Positions 1 to 12,787 are shown, counted from the stretch's first letter. The stretch: 64,000 bases of DNA from Gongronella butleri (GCA_025201375.1 JAIWZP010000069.1:1-64000); one strand, 5' to 3'. Numbers and translations: made by a program. The notes: generated by a model from the letters alone, not told the origin.

Positions 1-480
1 TTAACAGATGCCTTTGACATGTCAAACGCACTGTCTTATTTTTCCAGATGTTGAGAAAAGTGAGCTTGAAAATTGATCCAACGTTTGATCGCCTTTTGCA
101 AGCGTGGAAAGTTCATTCATCGAGCGCGCAAACAATTAGGAAATGACACCAGTGTGCGTCTCGTTCGATCAATGCCATTTCCACGGCGATCCACAAAATA
201 TTTTGAGAACCCGGTGTGGAAATGTAGAAATGTCAAGATTTTGGATTCAAGATCTGGGATCTGCATAATGACTTGGTCGACTCCTGGTTTGAGCGTCTTT
301 TCAATGGGAGACACGTCGATACAGTATACAGTACTGTACAGTATCCTATAAATGTGTAGTTTTTGGACGACTCAACCATGATTATTTATGGCGTGTAATT
401 CTGTATTTGTATGATAAAAATGTCGAGATTTCAGATTCATCTGCACAACGATCTTTTCAATATCCGGTTTTCAATGTCTT
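1..480 (+). repeat. Dispersed repeat family A, 3' part
   Basis: This stretch resembles the 3' half of a dispersed repeat also seen near 3,225, 23,270, 44,320, 56,760, 58,130 and 59,560. Shared landmarks in order are a segment about a gene-like cagatgc(c)tttcgac, a caagcg(tg) segment, and a ttttggattcatctg(c) segment. No copy has a long conserved reading frame, so the short ORFs here look spurious. Positions 320-343 contain four overlapping TACAGTA/TACTGTA heptamers. Confidence 0.6.
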
Positions 481-534
481 GTTGAACAAGGGCGGTGAAT
501 TAGTCAGAGGAGAAAAATTGGGAGTGTGAATGAA

Positions 535-800
535 AAGGACACTGATAGGACTAAAGGTAGGTTTTTATGTCAAAAATGAGAGAGAGAGAGAGAGAAAAGA
601 AAGGGAAAATACAGTAGAGGGGAAAGAGACGTTTAAATAGGCTATGGAAATAGGCTATGAGGCGAATTAGATGTCAGGCATCACACGTCAGAGCGTGTGT
701 GCAACTGAGCTTACAGTAAATGCAGGTCTGATCTGCTGCGCATCATCCAGATCAGTGCCAAATTTGACAGGAAGGTGTCAATCTTGACATGGATCATTAG
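535..800 (+). repeat. Inverted-pair repeat C, copy 1
   Basis: About 250 bp that match, in reverse complement, the segment at about 43,800-44,060. Both contain a GA-rich run, the shared phrase GGCTATGGAAA(A)TAGGCTATGA, and the phrase CTGATCTGCTGCGCATCATC. The copies differ by small indels, including a clean 5-bp insertion that makes TACAGTA at 712-718 in this copy only, and another TACAGTA at 610-616. It may derive from a promoter region, but no gene is attached to either copy. Confidence 0.75.
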
Positions 801-1269
801 AGCATGCAAGGCAGCAGATCACAGTCAAGATTCATTCTCGGTCGCACACAAGGCCTGACATCTTGCTTTTCCTAGCACACGCTCCTCCATATTAGTGTAT
901 AAAGACAGCAGCATGTGCTGCGGCTATGCGTGACGCTCATTAGCACTCACATTGCCCCTTTGTGTAGCATGACGCGCTGGTGGATGCAAATGTTCCCCAA
1001 TGCAATGCATTGATTCCCATGATCGGACTTTTTGCACGGCCCGAGACTCCGGTCAGCTCGCCACACAGCTGAATGTCTGACCCTGAATCATCCATTCCCC
1101 TTTATTTAAGCTCGCCTTCCCTTGGTCTCTCTTTCTCTTCCCTCTCATCTTTCTTTTCCCCATTAAAGCCGTACTCCCGTCTTTTCTGTCTTGTTCACTA
1201 TATTCACAGGAGGCAATGGAATCATATGATAATTTGTGTTGGTCATCATTGGATTTGTGACGATTCTTG

Positions 1270-2340
1270 AAAACGGTGCATGCCACGAAAATGGCCCGAT
1301 CAACCTCTGGTTTTTTATTTTACCTTCAAAGAGAGACGCTGAATAGCCAAGTAGTGGCAAAGTTTGGAGATGATCGAATCATGATTTTATTGCGAAATGA
1401 TTTTTGCAAAAACGCGCTACAGCCAAATTTTCAACAAATGTCGTGCTTCCGGACAAACCGCATGATCGACCTTTGGTTTTTTATTTTTTTCTGAAAAGAG
1501 AGGGGCAACGTCCACTACATGTAAAAGTTTTGTGGCGCTGCGATGAGTCCGGGGTGACGAAATATTTTTTTTCAAATTAAATAAGAAAAAAAAGGTGGGT
1601 CAGGTCAAAATGGATCTGGAGGGTCCACCGCTTTGAGAGGCTCAGGCCCAAACAGAAATCCAAATCCGTTTGGCGACCTACACGCCGGCGCTTTGAGAGT
1701 CATGTCATTGAATGCATTGATCCTCCTTTCTAACCAAATTTGCAATAAAAATCGGGAGTCGATCGAGCCGTTCTCTAGGAAAGAACAATTAAAGCCGGAT
1801 TTTTGAAATTGGAGTTCCTGAATCAGTTTTGAACGTACGCTGGTGAAACTGGGTTTATCCGACAGCGAATCGAATTCTGCATCTATGGCTAGAGCAGCAC
1901 GCCGTTCTTTGTCTTGTCCATTGCCGAGAAAAATGAAGCTGAAATGTTTGAATGGGCGTTGCAAGTGTGCAAATGTTGTGCATCGGCGTTGCCGGCAGGG
2001 ACAAAATGACCCCCTTACGCGTCTCTTTCGATTTGTAAGGTTTAAACCTGCAGGTCGAGTAGCAACTTGACGCACCAGAGACAAAATTGTGAATTTATAG
2101 GGAAATGCCGATTTTCTCGTCGACGGCCCGATTGACCCCGGTTTTTACTCTTGTTCTGAAAAGAGAGAAGCCGAAATACCCTATGTCAAAGTGTCGTGCA
2201 ACTGAGAGCTCTCGATGGCGCCCCATGTCGAAATGGAAAAACCATGATTTTCCACAGATTTTCCAAGGGGTAGATGATATGGATGGCCCCATTTTCGCCT
2301 GTTTTGGTCGTGTCTGGTGCCCTTTTTCTGATGACCGCAT
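1270..2340 (+). repeat. Decayed family A tails
   Basis: At least three copies of a tail motif (a GG-TTTTTA run followed by a GAAAAGAGAG run) occur near 1,310, 1,468 and 2,130. Between them, at about 1,740-2,000, is a diverged copy of the family A core (the aataaaaatcgggag segment and the gtttgaatgggcgttgcaag segment). The 159-codon minus-strand ORF here lies wholly within repeat sequence, and I do not regard it as a gene. Confidence 0.45.
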
Positions 2341-2559
2341 TTACACGCTCTGCACGCTCGCCTCATGATCCACCCTTTTATTTATTTACAGTATTTTGTT
2401 TGCGCTCTCCGTCCCTATTTTTACCTAATTTTTCTCTACTGTTCTTTTTTTTTTATTTCCCTTTATCGTTTCTTTGCGTTAGACCACTGCCCCGTGGTGA
2501 GTATTTGCATATTTCATTGACAAGGGATTATAACTAACTATCAAATAATGGTTTTTATC

Positions 2560-3060
2560 ACGTATTTTAAAAGGGGATCGATTATAAAACCCGCCTTCCG
2601 GCACGCCCCATAACATAGAGTCACGGATTTTTAATCAGTGAAAACCAGGTCCTCGGATCGCCGCGACATTCAACCAAAAGCTAGAATGCATCCATTTACC
2701 GATGAAAATGCCATGAAACCCAGGATTCCATTGACTGGGATTCTTGTGTAAAATGCAATTTGCTTTATATTTTCGCTACAAGGCTATCTCGGCGAAGACT
2801 GGCCATAAATTCTCGAAACGCAGTTCACAAGAAAGAACACGATCTGTTGTGTACGTGATCATCAATGATCACTTCAAAAAACGAGTTTCAGACGGAATCG
2901 ATGCGAACAGCCCGTTTGCGGGGCAACTTGGACGCGTGAAAACGCGTCAGACTTTAATTTAAAAGTGCTTTTTCAAGCCAAATTCATGCACCTGGCGCCG
3001 CTTTTGCTAGTGAACGCGTCAATGAGGCCCCAAGGACACGCTTCTGCTAGCCATTCGTCG
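2560..3060 (+). repeat. Dispersed repeat family B, copy 1
   Basis: Matches about 31,850-32,290 and, more weakly, 58,830-59,350. Landmarks are AGGTCCTCGGATCGC, a CCATTGACTGG-like segment, and ATTTTCGCTACAAGGC. It ends in a stretch with several ACGCGTC sites. No coding sequence is apparent. In this region and near 58.7 kb, B follows the tail of A, so A and B may be parts of one longer element. Confidence 0.6.
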
Positions 3061-3224
3061 GCAAAATTTATTCTAAAATCGCGAATTGCTTGCCAACCAG
3101 CAGGTCAACCTCACTCCTTTTTGCCATGTTTCGTGGTTTCTTCCTGCGCTGCCTCTTGTGTGCAAGTTTGGGGGAATTCTGGCAATCCTTTTTTTTTGAT
3201 TTGATTATGGAGCTCTGAGATGAC

Positions 3225-3850
3225 CATTTTTTGATTCGCGCTTGGCGCGCCTCCAGCGCTCTGCAGGTCATTAGATGCTTTGCCCCCCTATTTGTTAGTG
3301 AATCTGGAATAAAAATCATAGGTCAACTAGACCGTTGTCGAGCTCATCGCAATTAAAGATTTTGTTGAAAAAAGTGGATTTCTCTGCCATTTTTAACCAT
3401 CCGTCGATAAAGCTGGTCTCATTCGATAGAGAATTAACAGATGCTTTCGATATTTTAAAAGCGCTGTATGTTGTTCAATCAGTTGCCGAGAACATCGAGG
3501 TTGAACTTTTTTGAAATGTTGAACGGCTTTCACGGGCATACAAAAGTCACGCATCAGGCACACAAACACTCTGGATATGACGTCCGACCCCGTCTGATTC
3601 GAACAATGCAAGTTTCATTGCGATCGAAGAAGAATTTGACCAAGACGTTCATATAATTGTCAAAATGTCTATATTTTGGATTCATCTGCACAACGACTGA
3701 ACTAACCTCTGCTTTTTGCAATACCATGTTAAAAAAAAATACGCGACGAAATGGCCTAATGAAAAAATTTCGTTGCATCAAAGTACAATTTGGCAGGCCA
3801 GAACTTGAACTACGCAAATATCACTTTCTAGGCAAATCACCCGTTTGATC
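3225..3850 (+). repeat. Dispersed repeat family A, 3' part
   Basis: A well-preserved copy of the 3' half: TTAGATGCTTTGCCCCC, then GGAATAAAAATCATAGG, CATTCGATAGAGA, CGGCTTTCA and TTTTGGATTCATCTGC. It carries no TACAGTA-type insertion at the sites where the 23.3, 57.8 and 58.1 kb copies do, so it serves as an uninterrupted reference. Confidence 0.7.
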
Positions 3851-4001
3851 TTTTTTGTTTATGTTCTTTTTTTGGAGTTGGACAAGTTCACAAAGTGGGG
3901 GCGTAAATATGGAGCCAGCGGAACCTGTGCCTTAAATGGTCTGCTGGCGGGCTTTTTCCGCCGCCCCCTCTTCCATTTTTGATTTTTTTTTTTTTTTCCA
4001 A

Positions 4002-5556
4002 ATGAACGCACGACTTTTACGAGCTCGCCCGGTGCTGCTGCGATCAAGCGCGCCTCGGCGTTGCTTGGCAACGTCGACCGAGCTGCCAAAGCGCGTTATT
4101 CCCAAGCTGGGCCGGTCTGTGACGCGTGTTGGCTTTGGTGCGTACCGCTTGCAGCAGCCGTCGCACGCCGCGGCGCTCCAGTATGCACTCGAGCAAGGGA
4201 TCGATCTGATTGACACGGGCGCTAACTTTGAGCAAGGCACGTCCGAGCAGCTGATTGGCGAAACACTGAAAAACGTTGACCGCAAGGTACAAAAAAAACC
4301 GAAAAAAGAAAGAAAAGGGGGCAGGAGAGTGCTCAGGCGCGGTTTTGACCTTTTTTTTTTTTATATATTTTGTCTAGTCGGTGACGGTGGTGACCAAGGC
4401 CGGGTACCTGAACAAAAAGGACGTGGAGCGACTCGGCGGCGATTCTAGCGACTATATCCATGTGCAGGGCAACAGCTTCCATGGGATCTCGCCACGAGTG
4501 CTCGAGGACCAATTGCAGCAGTCACTTGCGCGACTGGGCACGGATTATGTGGATATTTTCATGATCAATGCACCCGAGAGGATGATCAAAGCGCATGGAA
4601 ATGCGAATGTGTATCAGCAGATGCGCGCAAGCTTCCAATTCCTCGACACGATGGTGCAACAGGGCATGATTGGCGGCTATGGCGTGTGCTCCAACACACT
4701 TGCCCTCCCCGAGACCGCGGATCACCTGCGGTTGTCGTCGATCCTTGATGCGTGCGACAAATTGGATCATTTCGTCGCGGTGGAGATGCCATTCAACATG
4801 TACGAGACCAATGTGGTGGAAAATGCGGCGCTGATGGATACGATTGAGGACCACCAGCTGTTTGTGCTTGCGAATCGTCCGCTGAATGCAATCACGCCGC
4901 AGGGGATCCGCGGCTTGTACAACCATATGGTCGCACACCCGACAGACATGGCGGACCTGCGCGACGCGTTTGAACAGGTGGCGCAGCTTGAAATCGACAT
5001 GATTTCCGAATTGGACGAAGAAAGCGAGATCGACGAGGGCGAATTGAGCAAAAAGCCAGTGCAGGCCAGTAAATCGTTTGTGTGGGGCCAGATTCTGTCT
5101 GAAAATCTGCAGAGGCTCGGGCAGCATCATTTCGCGACGCGGCATTATTTGGCGACGCAGGTGCAACCGTCTCTGGAGCGCGATCTTTTGGCATTTTGCG
5201 ACTTTTATGCGTCGATCCCCGAGTACGTATCGTGGGCGGCGCAATACCGCGAGGCGATGGCGCGCCTGATAGATGCGCTCGTCAATTACAGCTACATGGA
5301 CACGCTGAAAAAGAACAATGACCTGGATCGCGTCTTTGCGGCGCTCGTGCCCTGGGCCCACAATGCCGTGTCGTGCCATTCACCGCTCACGGTCAAGGCA
5401 CTCCAAATGTATTTGGCTCAGGATGAGCTCGGGTGCGTCTTGACGGGCATGCGCCAGCAAGCTTACGTGGATGATGCACTACTGGCCATGAAGGAGCACA
5501 AGGAGACCCCGCTCTCGCCGGACCAATTGGCCGATTTGTCGCGCGTGCTGCTTTAG
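4002..5556 (+). CDS. Aldo-keto-reductase-like protein, probably mitochondrial
   Basis: Two exons, 4002-4286 and 4378-5556 (phase 0, GT-AG), giving 487 residues. The first about 30 residues are rich in Arg, Ala and Ser and lack acids, as in a mitochondrial presequence. The AKR barrel then begins (GFGAYRLQ..., the DLIDTGANFEQGTSE turn, VVTKAGY, SLARLGTDYVDIF). The C-terminal half, from about residue 260, is a long helical extension not found in ordinary AKRs, which are about 320-350 residues. The active-site Asp (in LIDT) and Lys (in VVTK) are present. The usual Tyr in the D-T-x-x-x-Y motif reads Phe, and the usual His after the LGTDYVD strand reads Asn. It may therefore bind NADPH without normal reductase activity. 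ATG 4002 was chosen because the presequence starts there; the frame is open further upstream but the residues there look non-coding. Family assignment is firm; substrate unknown. Confidence 0.88.
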
Positions 5557-5678
5557 GCAGGTCAGGATAGAATAAAAAAAAACGTGAATTCATCAAACTT
5601 GCAGTTATGCCTTGCGTTTTGCTTTGTTGCCCGTGCCTCCTCCAAGTGAGAGAAAAAAAATAGAGTGGCGCCTGGCGA

Positions 5679-5710
<32 letters not shown>

Positions 5711-7134
5711 AGCTGACTCCCTCCCACTGCGTAAGCTCGTGCCATGTTGGCCCCATTCTCAATCAAAAAAAAAAGACCAATTGGACCAATGTGTGTATTT
5801 TATGAGATCCCGTTTGGCCTTTGCGATTTTTTTTTCTTTTCATGGACCGCGTGTCCCCCTGTTCAAAGCCCCTTGAATCCGTGAAGATCATCCGCCCCTC
5901 TCTCAGAGAAAAAAAAATTGGCGTATTTCCATCTGGGCTGAGCGTGCAAGGAGCGTGCAAGGAGCCCGACTCTTCCATGTTGGGCTTGTAGCAAGGGGAA
6001 GAGGGGGCCGCTGGCAAAGGGGATCAGGGTGAAACGGATGATGAAAGGGGGTTGCGTTCTTTTTACGTAGCAAGTGGAGAAAGAAAGCGATTCAGGGGGT
6101 GGGTCATGGATCGCCACGAGCGGTTCTCTTTCATGATCAAACACAAAAAAAAAAAAAAAAAAGGAGAAAGCAAGCCGGGGGCGCCCATGTTCTCTTTTTT
6201 TTGGCGGGCCCACCTTGCCAATGGCGCGCTGCTGCATTGCACGTACGCACGCACGCGTGCGCGCGCGCGCAAAAAAGCACGATCAGGCAGGCACAATTGC
6301 ATTTCTCGTTTTGCGTTGATTTTAAAGAACGGCGGCGGGCCCAATAGATGCCTCCAATTGAGAGTGAATGGGGGAGGCGCTTCCAAGGATTGAAATGGGC
6401 GCATGACCTTGGAAAAAAAAAATAAGAGTGGGAGACCTTGGATTGGGCCGGGAAAGAAGAGTCGGAAAGGCAAGGAGGGGGGCCCCTCCGCCCACTTTGC
6501 GCGGTGCTTGGATCCCGCGTCGCGCGTGATTACGAAAAAAAAAAGTGCCGCGATGATGCTTGAATCACACCAATTGGCAACTGACGTGCTGGCAAGTAAC
6601 CAGATAGCGCGCACGAGTGTGAGCGAAATCGTGTGTGTGTGCGCAAATCATGGATGCCAAAGTGGTCGTGATTTCCTATTCTTGTCGACCTGCATCCACT
6701 CCCCCCTCGTCGTCTTTTTTCTTTTTTTTTCTTTTTAGTGGGGGAGGGCCCGAATTGGCAAGCCTCATGATCCATTTTGGCATTATTTCCTTTGGGTCAC
6801 TGGATACCCCTCTCAGGATGTATTTGTTGACAAAACAAGATGCATGATCCTAGAGAAAAGAGTTGCTGAGCTCGCGCGCCTCCTGAATTGCCTCGCTTGC
6901 CTCGGGCGAATGCTGGCCTGGCGGCAAAACAAGAATGATGATTACAACATATTAGCTATTTTATTAGTTTTCCTATGTTTTATGAGTGGAATGTACGTGC
7001 TAGATAGAAAGACAGCTAAACAAACAAAGAGAAACAGCGGGTAAAGGATATCAAATGTCAAACGGGGGGAAAAAAAGGAAGAAGGAAACAAAAACTGAAT
7101 TGGTGCGAGAGAGGGCCCAAACACTGAGAGCAGA
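5557..7134. other. No gene seen; low-complexity spacer
   Basis: Convergent spacer with long A/T homopolymers (about 5,681-5,709 and 6,146-6,162) and a CG/CA alternating stretch near 6,240-6,275. ORFs here are short, homopolymer-driven and mutually overlapping. I see no RNA gene or repeat-family copy. Confidence 0.6.
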
Positions 7135-8993
7135 TCAGTGTTGTGTGCGTAGCTTCTTGACAGGCTTTGCATCTGCTGGCAAATGTGGGATTTCTGGAAG
7201 GTCGGTGGGGATGGTTTGCTGCAAGGATCGCTTTTGGCCGCGCTGAGGCGGGATGGATGGCACGTGCGGGGGAACGGACGTGAGATCTTGCTTGTTGTTG
7301 GCGTGTTTGATGGTGAGTGGGGGTGGCAGCGGATAGGCCGATTGCCAAGGCTGTGCTGGAGGCGGGGTGTGATGCGACAATGGGTTGTATTTGATGTCTT
7401 CGTGGGGTGGGCTGTGCGGGTACGCAGGTGCGGGCGCTGGCGCGGCATTGGGATCCGATGGCGACGCGTGTTTCATGTACGATTTTCTAGACAGCGGATC
7501 ATAATCAAAGGCATCCACGGCGGCCGATGACGATGTGCGTGGCGGCAATGACATGGTCGTAGGATGGCGATAGTCGTAGGGTGAATTCATCAAGTACAAA
7601 TCGTCATGTGCAGGCGCCGATGTGGGCGCAATGGTCGATGTTGCAATGCCAGACGTCGTGTGCGGATGAATTGTGCTTGTGGGAGGCGGCATCAAGGGCG
7701 CAATGGTCCCAGGGACTGGGCTGCAGCTGCCACTCGGCAGGTCGGCGCTTTCCGAAGGATTGCCACGCAAAATATCTAGAAAAAAGAAAAAAGCGCATGA
7801 TGAGACGCGTGCGCCCAATTTTTTTTGTAGTCGCTTTACTCGTGAATGAATCTTGATGGTCCAAAGTCTCATGTGTGTCCGAGGTGGGGCGGTCCCATGT
7901 TGGCATGCTAAACGCATAAGGGTCGTGCTTGTAAGGAAGGGATGGTGGGATGCGCGAGGGCACGACCATTGTGGTCAGATGATTGGCGTGTGCTGAGCCT
8001 GATGTGGAGGGAGGCAGCAGAGTGGAAGAGGGCATGTTGGTGCCAGGAATGGTCGAGGGGCACAAGTAGATGGATGGGTCATCTGTAAACAATGGATACA
8101 ACAAATCCTCAATCTTGAATTTGGCAGCCAAGTCCTTGGCGCGCTCAAAAGTAATCCTACAAACAGATAAAAGAACAAAAAAAAAAAAAATGAGCTACGT
8201 GCATCATTGTCGTGGACCCCGAATTGGCTGAAAAAAAAATATCAATTTAAAAAAAAAGGACTCACCAGACGCCCTTGAGATGCATGGCGCCCACCTTGAC
8301 GACGACGCGCCCCTTTTCATTCTTGAGAATGCCATCACGTTTGCCTCTGGACATGCCCACGACATTGAGCAATTTGGTGCCATTGATCATGTCGTTGTCT
8401 TGTGCCATTTTGAAAAAATAAAAAATAAAAAAATGAGCAATCCGGAGTGATGCGCGAGAGGGCAAATTTGCCTTTTATAGAGCAAGGCCGCCGGTTACTC
8501 TTGGAATTGACCCTTTTTTTTTTTTACCTTGACGTCTAGCTACACAAACAGATTTGGCGTCCACTTGATAGCACACGGTGTTTTCGTCCTCCCACACGGT
8601 TGTTGTCAGCTTGGGACGCTGCATCGGGGACGTCAATGGGAAGCAGCTAGACGACGAGCGCACGGTGTGATGCATTGGCGGCGCATTGGTCCATGGAAGC
8701 GCCGATGACGACCATCCGAGGACAGAGCTTGAGCTGGACGTTGACATGGACGTCGTTGTCGACGGATGCGCCAGCGACGAATGCGACAGCGCCGACACAT
8801 TGCTTGTCGCCGTGCTTGGCAGCGATTTCGCCGATGGGGGCGGCATTGGATGCGACATGTATGATCGTGCGTCCGAAAAAGCACTATTGCTGCTGTTGCT
8901 GGGCCGATACGAAGGATAATACGGTGTGTGATCCGAATGTTGCATCATATATGAAGACGAAGAGTAGAGCGAACTTGGGTAGAGGCCTTCCAT
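7135..8993 (-). CDS. stuA: APSES-domain transcription factor, StuA/EFG1 type
   Basis: Four exons on the minus strand: 8993-8528, 8398-8266, 8156-7840 and 7775-7135, all GT-AG with matching phases, giving 518 residues. The N-terminal 130 residues are Ser/Thr/Pro/Tyr-rich. The APSES DNA-binding domain (about residues 130-225) is split over three exons and reads [17 protein letters not shown], then [20 protein letters not shown], then [17 protein letters not shown] and LLYPLF. These are diagnostic of the StuA/Efg1/Phd1/Sok2 group, which controls hyphal and spore development. The C-terminal half is disordered and Pro/His-rich, and ends in a basic KKLRTQH-type patch that may act as a nuclear signal. 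ATG 8993 precedes the Ser/Tyr-rich segment; there is no upstream in-frame conserved sequence. A TATTAAA-like box lies about 240 bp upstream. No ankyrin repeats follow, which excludes the Swi4/Swi6/Mbp1 group. Confidence 0.95.
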
Positions 8994-11283
8994 GTGTGTA
9001 TCTATCGCATAAAAAAAGAAAATCAGTCGCCGATTCTGCATAAACCGCGATTCAAAGGACGAACCCAAAAAAAAGGCTTATAGAGTGGTGGGAAACAAGG
9101 GGGCGAATGGATCAAAAAGAGAAAAAGAAAAATGCAATGGTATCCAACAAGAAAGAGAATGAGCAAGTGAAAGACGAAAAAAAATAAGAGAGAGAGAGAG
9201 AGAAAAGTGCCAAAAAAGATTGTGTGCCTTTTTAATATAGCTGTCTCCGACGGGGGGGGGAGGCGAGATCAAGTGGTGGGCTGTGTGAAAGCCCTCGCCC
9301 CCAAAACAAGGCACCTGAGCCCAAAAGATCAATGGCAGCAGGATTGACAGAGATGTTGGAAAAAAAATTGGTGGCGTGAATCTAGGGAGATGTTTGCTCT
9401 CTTTCCTCTCCCCCCCCCCTTGTCGACTCTATCTTTTTGGCCGCCCATCCACGACGCCTCCTATGGCCTCCTCCCCCCCTTTTTTTTTTTGTCTTTTTTC
9501 TCTCTCTCTTTTTTCCCCCTGTCTCCGTTGGTTTTGCTTGCTTTTCCCCCTGTTTTTTTTTTACTAACCTGTGAGATACAAAAATTGGAATTGTTTACTC
9601 TATGTTGTTTGTTGATATGTTTTGAGTTTTGCTGCACTCTTGTGAGGGTGGAACGATAGCCTTTTTTAAGGTTTCCTGTTCCTTGACCTGCATTTTAGCT
9701 TGTCCAGCGGGCGGAAAAGCATCTCTCTTTATTTTATTTTTTTTGGGACGCCCACCTTCCATGCGACGACGCGTCGACAAAAGAGGATATCACACCACAT
9801 CCCCGGTCAATGAAAAAAAAAAAGAGAAATTCAACGGCCGTTTCGCCTAATTGGCATGGGAAGCATGGGCATTGGGATGGCTTGTCCCCTTAACCATGTT
9901 CATGTTAAAATCACAACTAAAATAATGACTCGATTTTATTTACAAAAGGGCACGCCCGAGGAGCAGAATGACAGAGAGATCGACGGCCCATTTTTGGGCG
10001 CCAGTGCCATTTCATATAAACAAGGCTGAAATATATCCTTTTATCGCATAAACGAAGCACAAGCACGCGCGCCGCAACCGAGACGACAGGAAAACTCGCT
10101 CGTTCGTCGCGTCCTCTCAGCAAATGCGTTTGTGTAACCAGCAAAAGGTCGTGTTTTTTATTTTCGCTCTTTCATTTCGAACCAAAAAGGGGGCAAAAAG
10201 ATAAAAAACACGCGATTTTCTTCGCCAAAAATTGCCCAATTCTCTCAGCCTGACCTGCTGCTGCAATGAAGATTTCGTGTGTGGAGAAAACAAGGAGAGG
10301 TGGGGGGACACAGATAAAAAAAAAAAAAAGAGTGGCGGATCATTGCAAAGCAAAAGCGTGAGAGCCCCCATCCACCTCGAGAGAGAGAGAGACCACTCAG
10401 GGACGAGCGTGCGGCGATAAAGAAGGGGGAGCAAGCGCGAGCTAAGACCATCCATGGAAGGCCCAATCAGAAAAAAAGGCACTTATGCATGCTCATGCAT
10501 GCAGTTTGAAAATAGAACGAAAAAAGTGAAGCATGACCTAATTGTCATTTCTGGAGCTCACCTGGCCCTCTCCAATCGCGCGATCAGCTGCAAAAATTGA
10601 GGGGGTGACGACGCGACGCAAGGAGCTTTTTGCGTGGGGGGGATAACTATGCCTTTCATTGTTTGTGTGCGCAACAAAAAAATAAGGATGTCGAGGCACT
10701 TTTTGTTTACAAAATCGCGCCCTGGTGGAATTGAACGAGGTGTTGGTGTCATGCGCGTCGCTCCATCTGCATGACCCAATCGGTATCACATTGATGCGGT
10801 TGCACAAGAAAAAAAGTGATTCATGCTACGTTGCCTTTTGCATGATGATTGGTGGAGCGGCGGAAAGCCTTGCCTTGCCCTGATTTTTTTTTTTGACTTG
10901 CCATGTTTGTGGTTCCACTGCATTGAAGGTAGGCCGACCCTCGACATGGCCCATCAAGAAGGAAATGCTTTTTATGGTGACATTGTATTCTTTTTGCTGT
11001 ATTTTCTTTTAGCCACTCCCCTTGAAACGTCTCCATCCTTGGCTATGGATCCGCGTCCTCCCCCCTGCCCACTCGCCCTCTCCCGCGCGCCTCCGTTTTT
11101 GATGGTGCTTCCAATGAGATGAACTTTATTTCCCCTTTCTAACCTCACAATTCACGGATTTTCTTTTTGGGCTTGGGCAAACAAAGAAAAAAAAACAGAG
11201 CAAGCCCAAGGCTACGACGTCATCCAGGGGGGGCAAGGGGGCGGACAAGGGAGAGAGAGAGAGAGAACAAAACGAGTCGAGCA
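8994..11283. other. No gene seen; regulatory spacer of the APSES gene
   Basis: Contains a TATATTAAA-type box on the minus strand at 9231-9239, a GA repeat at about 9,189-9,204, pyrimidine-rich runs at 9,400-9,560, and a GAGA run at 10,378-10,391. The ORFs at 9,376-9,659 are translations of CT-rich DNA. A spacer over 2 kb upstream of a developmental regulator is unremarkable. Confidence 0.55.
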
Positions 11284-11423
11284 CTAGGCGTTTTCGCCTT
11301 GTTCTTGCTTGTCACCCTCATCGTCCGAGACCGCATCGCCTGCGCGCGCGCGGATGTGGTTGAGCATCTTGTGGCCATACTTCCAAACGATATAGTCGGG
11401 CAATTCCACATCTAGCGCATGCC

Positions 11424-11455
<32 letters not shown>

Positions 11456-12749
11456 GTGAGATTGTGCTCAGTAGAAAAAAAAACATCAAACTTTGTCACT
11501 TGACGCGCTCCCCTGCTTTGTGTCCACTTTTTTCACACACACACACCCACTGTATCCTCTCTCTTCATTGTACCACACTTGCCTGCAGTCTCACAAACGC
11601 AGCCAAATCGGGTGTCGCCGAAAGGATTGTTTTCATCGGCCATTGGTGTCCAATTGACAACATGCTACATGGAAGAAATCGCATGAATTTCTTTTGCCTT
11701 CGAAACAAGGCTCTTGGCAACAGCCCACGTCCCCCCCCCTCCGCAACCTCCTTACATTGTGCACCCAAGTACGCTTGGCGTCACTGTCCAGTTTATCCAC
11801 CGTGTGCGTTGATTGCGCAATGCTTACACCCACCACTTTGCTTTGAATCGCGTCGTCTATGAATCAAAAAAAAAAAAAAAGGTCAGCGCGTCCTTCGGGG
11901 TGGCCAACAAAAAGGAAAAAATTGAAAAAAAAGAGCACGCCATCGCCCAAATCCAAATTTGCCTCCCTGATTGCACTTACAATGATGTTTTACCAGCTCG
12001 ATAAAGCAACCTCCACCCCACCCAAGCGCCATGACGCCAATCTTGGCGGCGGGTGCATCCCTGGAAACCACAAAAATAATAAAAAAGATGAATTTCATGC
12101 ATCTGCCACGACGCGCTTCATGTATCGGCGCTCTGACACTCGTCAAGGGGGTTAAAAAAGTGCGGGGGGCAGCGATGCTTGCTTTGCTTACTTGATGTAC
12201 TGCTCAAACACGCACAGGCAGTGCTTTTCAGGGCTTTCATTTTCTAAAATGGGTAACAAAAATCATGCAATTTTTGTCAATGGCGTCATGTTTTCTTTTT
12301 TTTTCCCTCGCATACCAATGCATCAAATCATGCACGTAAATCAATCACAATGCCCCTTTTTAGTCAATTCTTACCAGGAACATCATGATAAGCTCGGGTC
12401 CCATTAGGCCCCTTGGCGGGCGGCTCATGCTTTTTTTTTAAAAAAAAAAAAAAAAATGGGGTGAGATGGCTCATGCACGCAATCCGTGAAGCTGGGGACC
12501 ACTTACGTGCGATGCATTGTCGTACCAAAGTGTGCCGTTGGGATTGAAAATGATGATTTCATAGCCGTGCTCCTTTGCTTCGCGCGCCGTCTCAAGCATC
12601 GAGCCCACCTGCAGCCGAAAAAAAAGGTAAATCGCAGCGCTTTGCCAAAGTCGTCGTTTACATTGATATTGTCCTCGCACAACACGCGTCGGTTCCATTG
12701 GCCAATTCTAAAACGCCGTGAGCAAAACTAGTAATGCACGACCTCGTTG

Positions 12750-12787
<38 letters not shown>

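Noticed and set aside
1605..2084. 159-codon minus-strand ORF
   Set aside because: Lies in decayed family A repeat sequence; not conserved in other copies.
4522..5379. 285-codon minus-strand ORF opposite the aldo-keto-reductase-like gene
   Set aside because: Antisense shadow; rich in His, Arg and Gln as expected from the complement of a coding exon.
9376..9659. Plus-strand ORFs of 63 and 89 codons
   Set aside because: Pure CT-rich translation (Phe, Leu, Ser, Pro) in several frames at once; no splice or promoter support.
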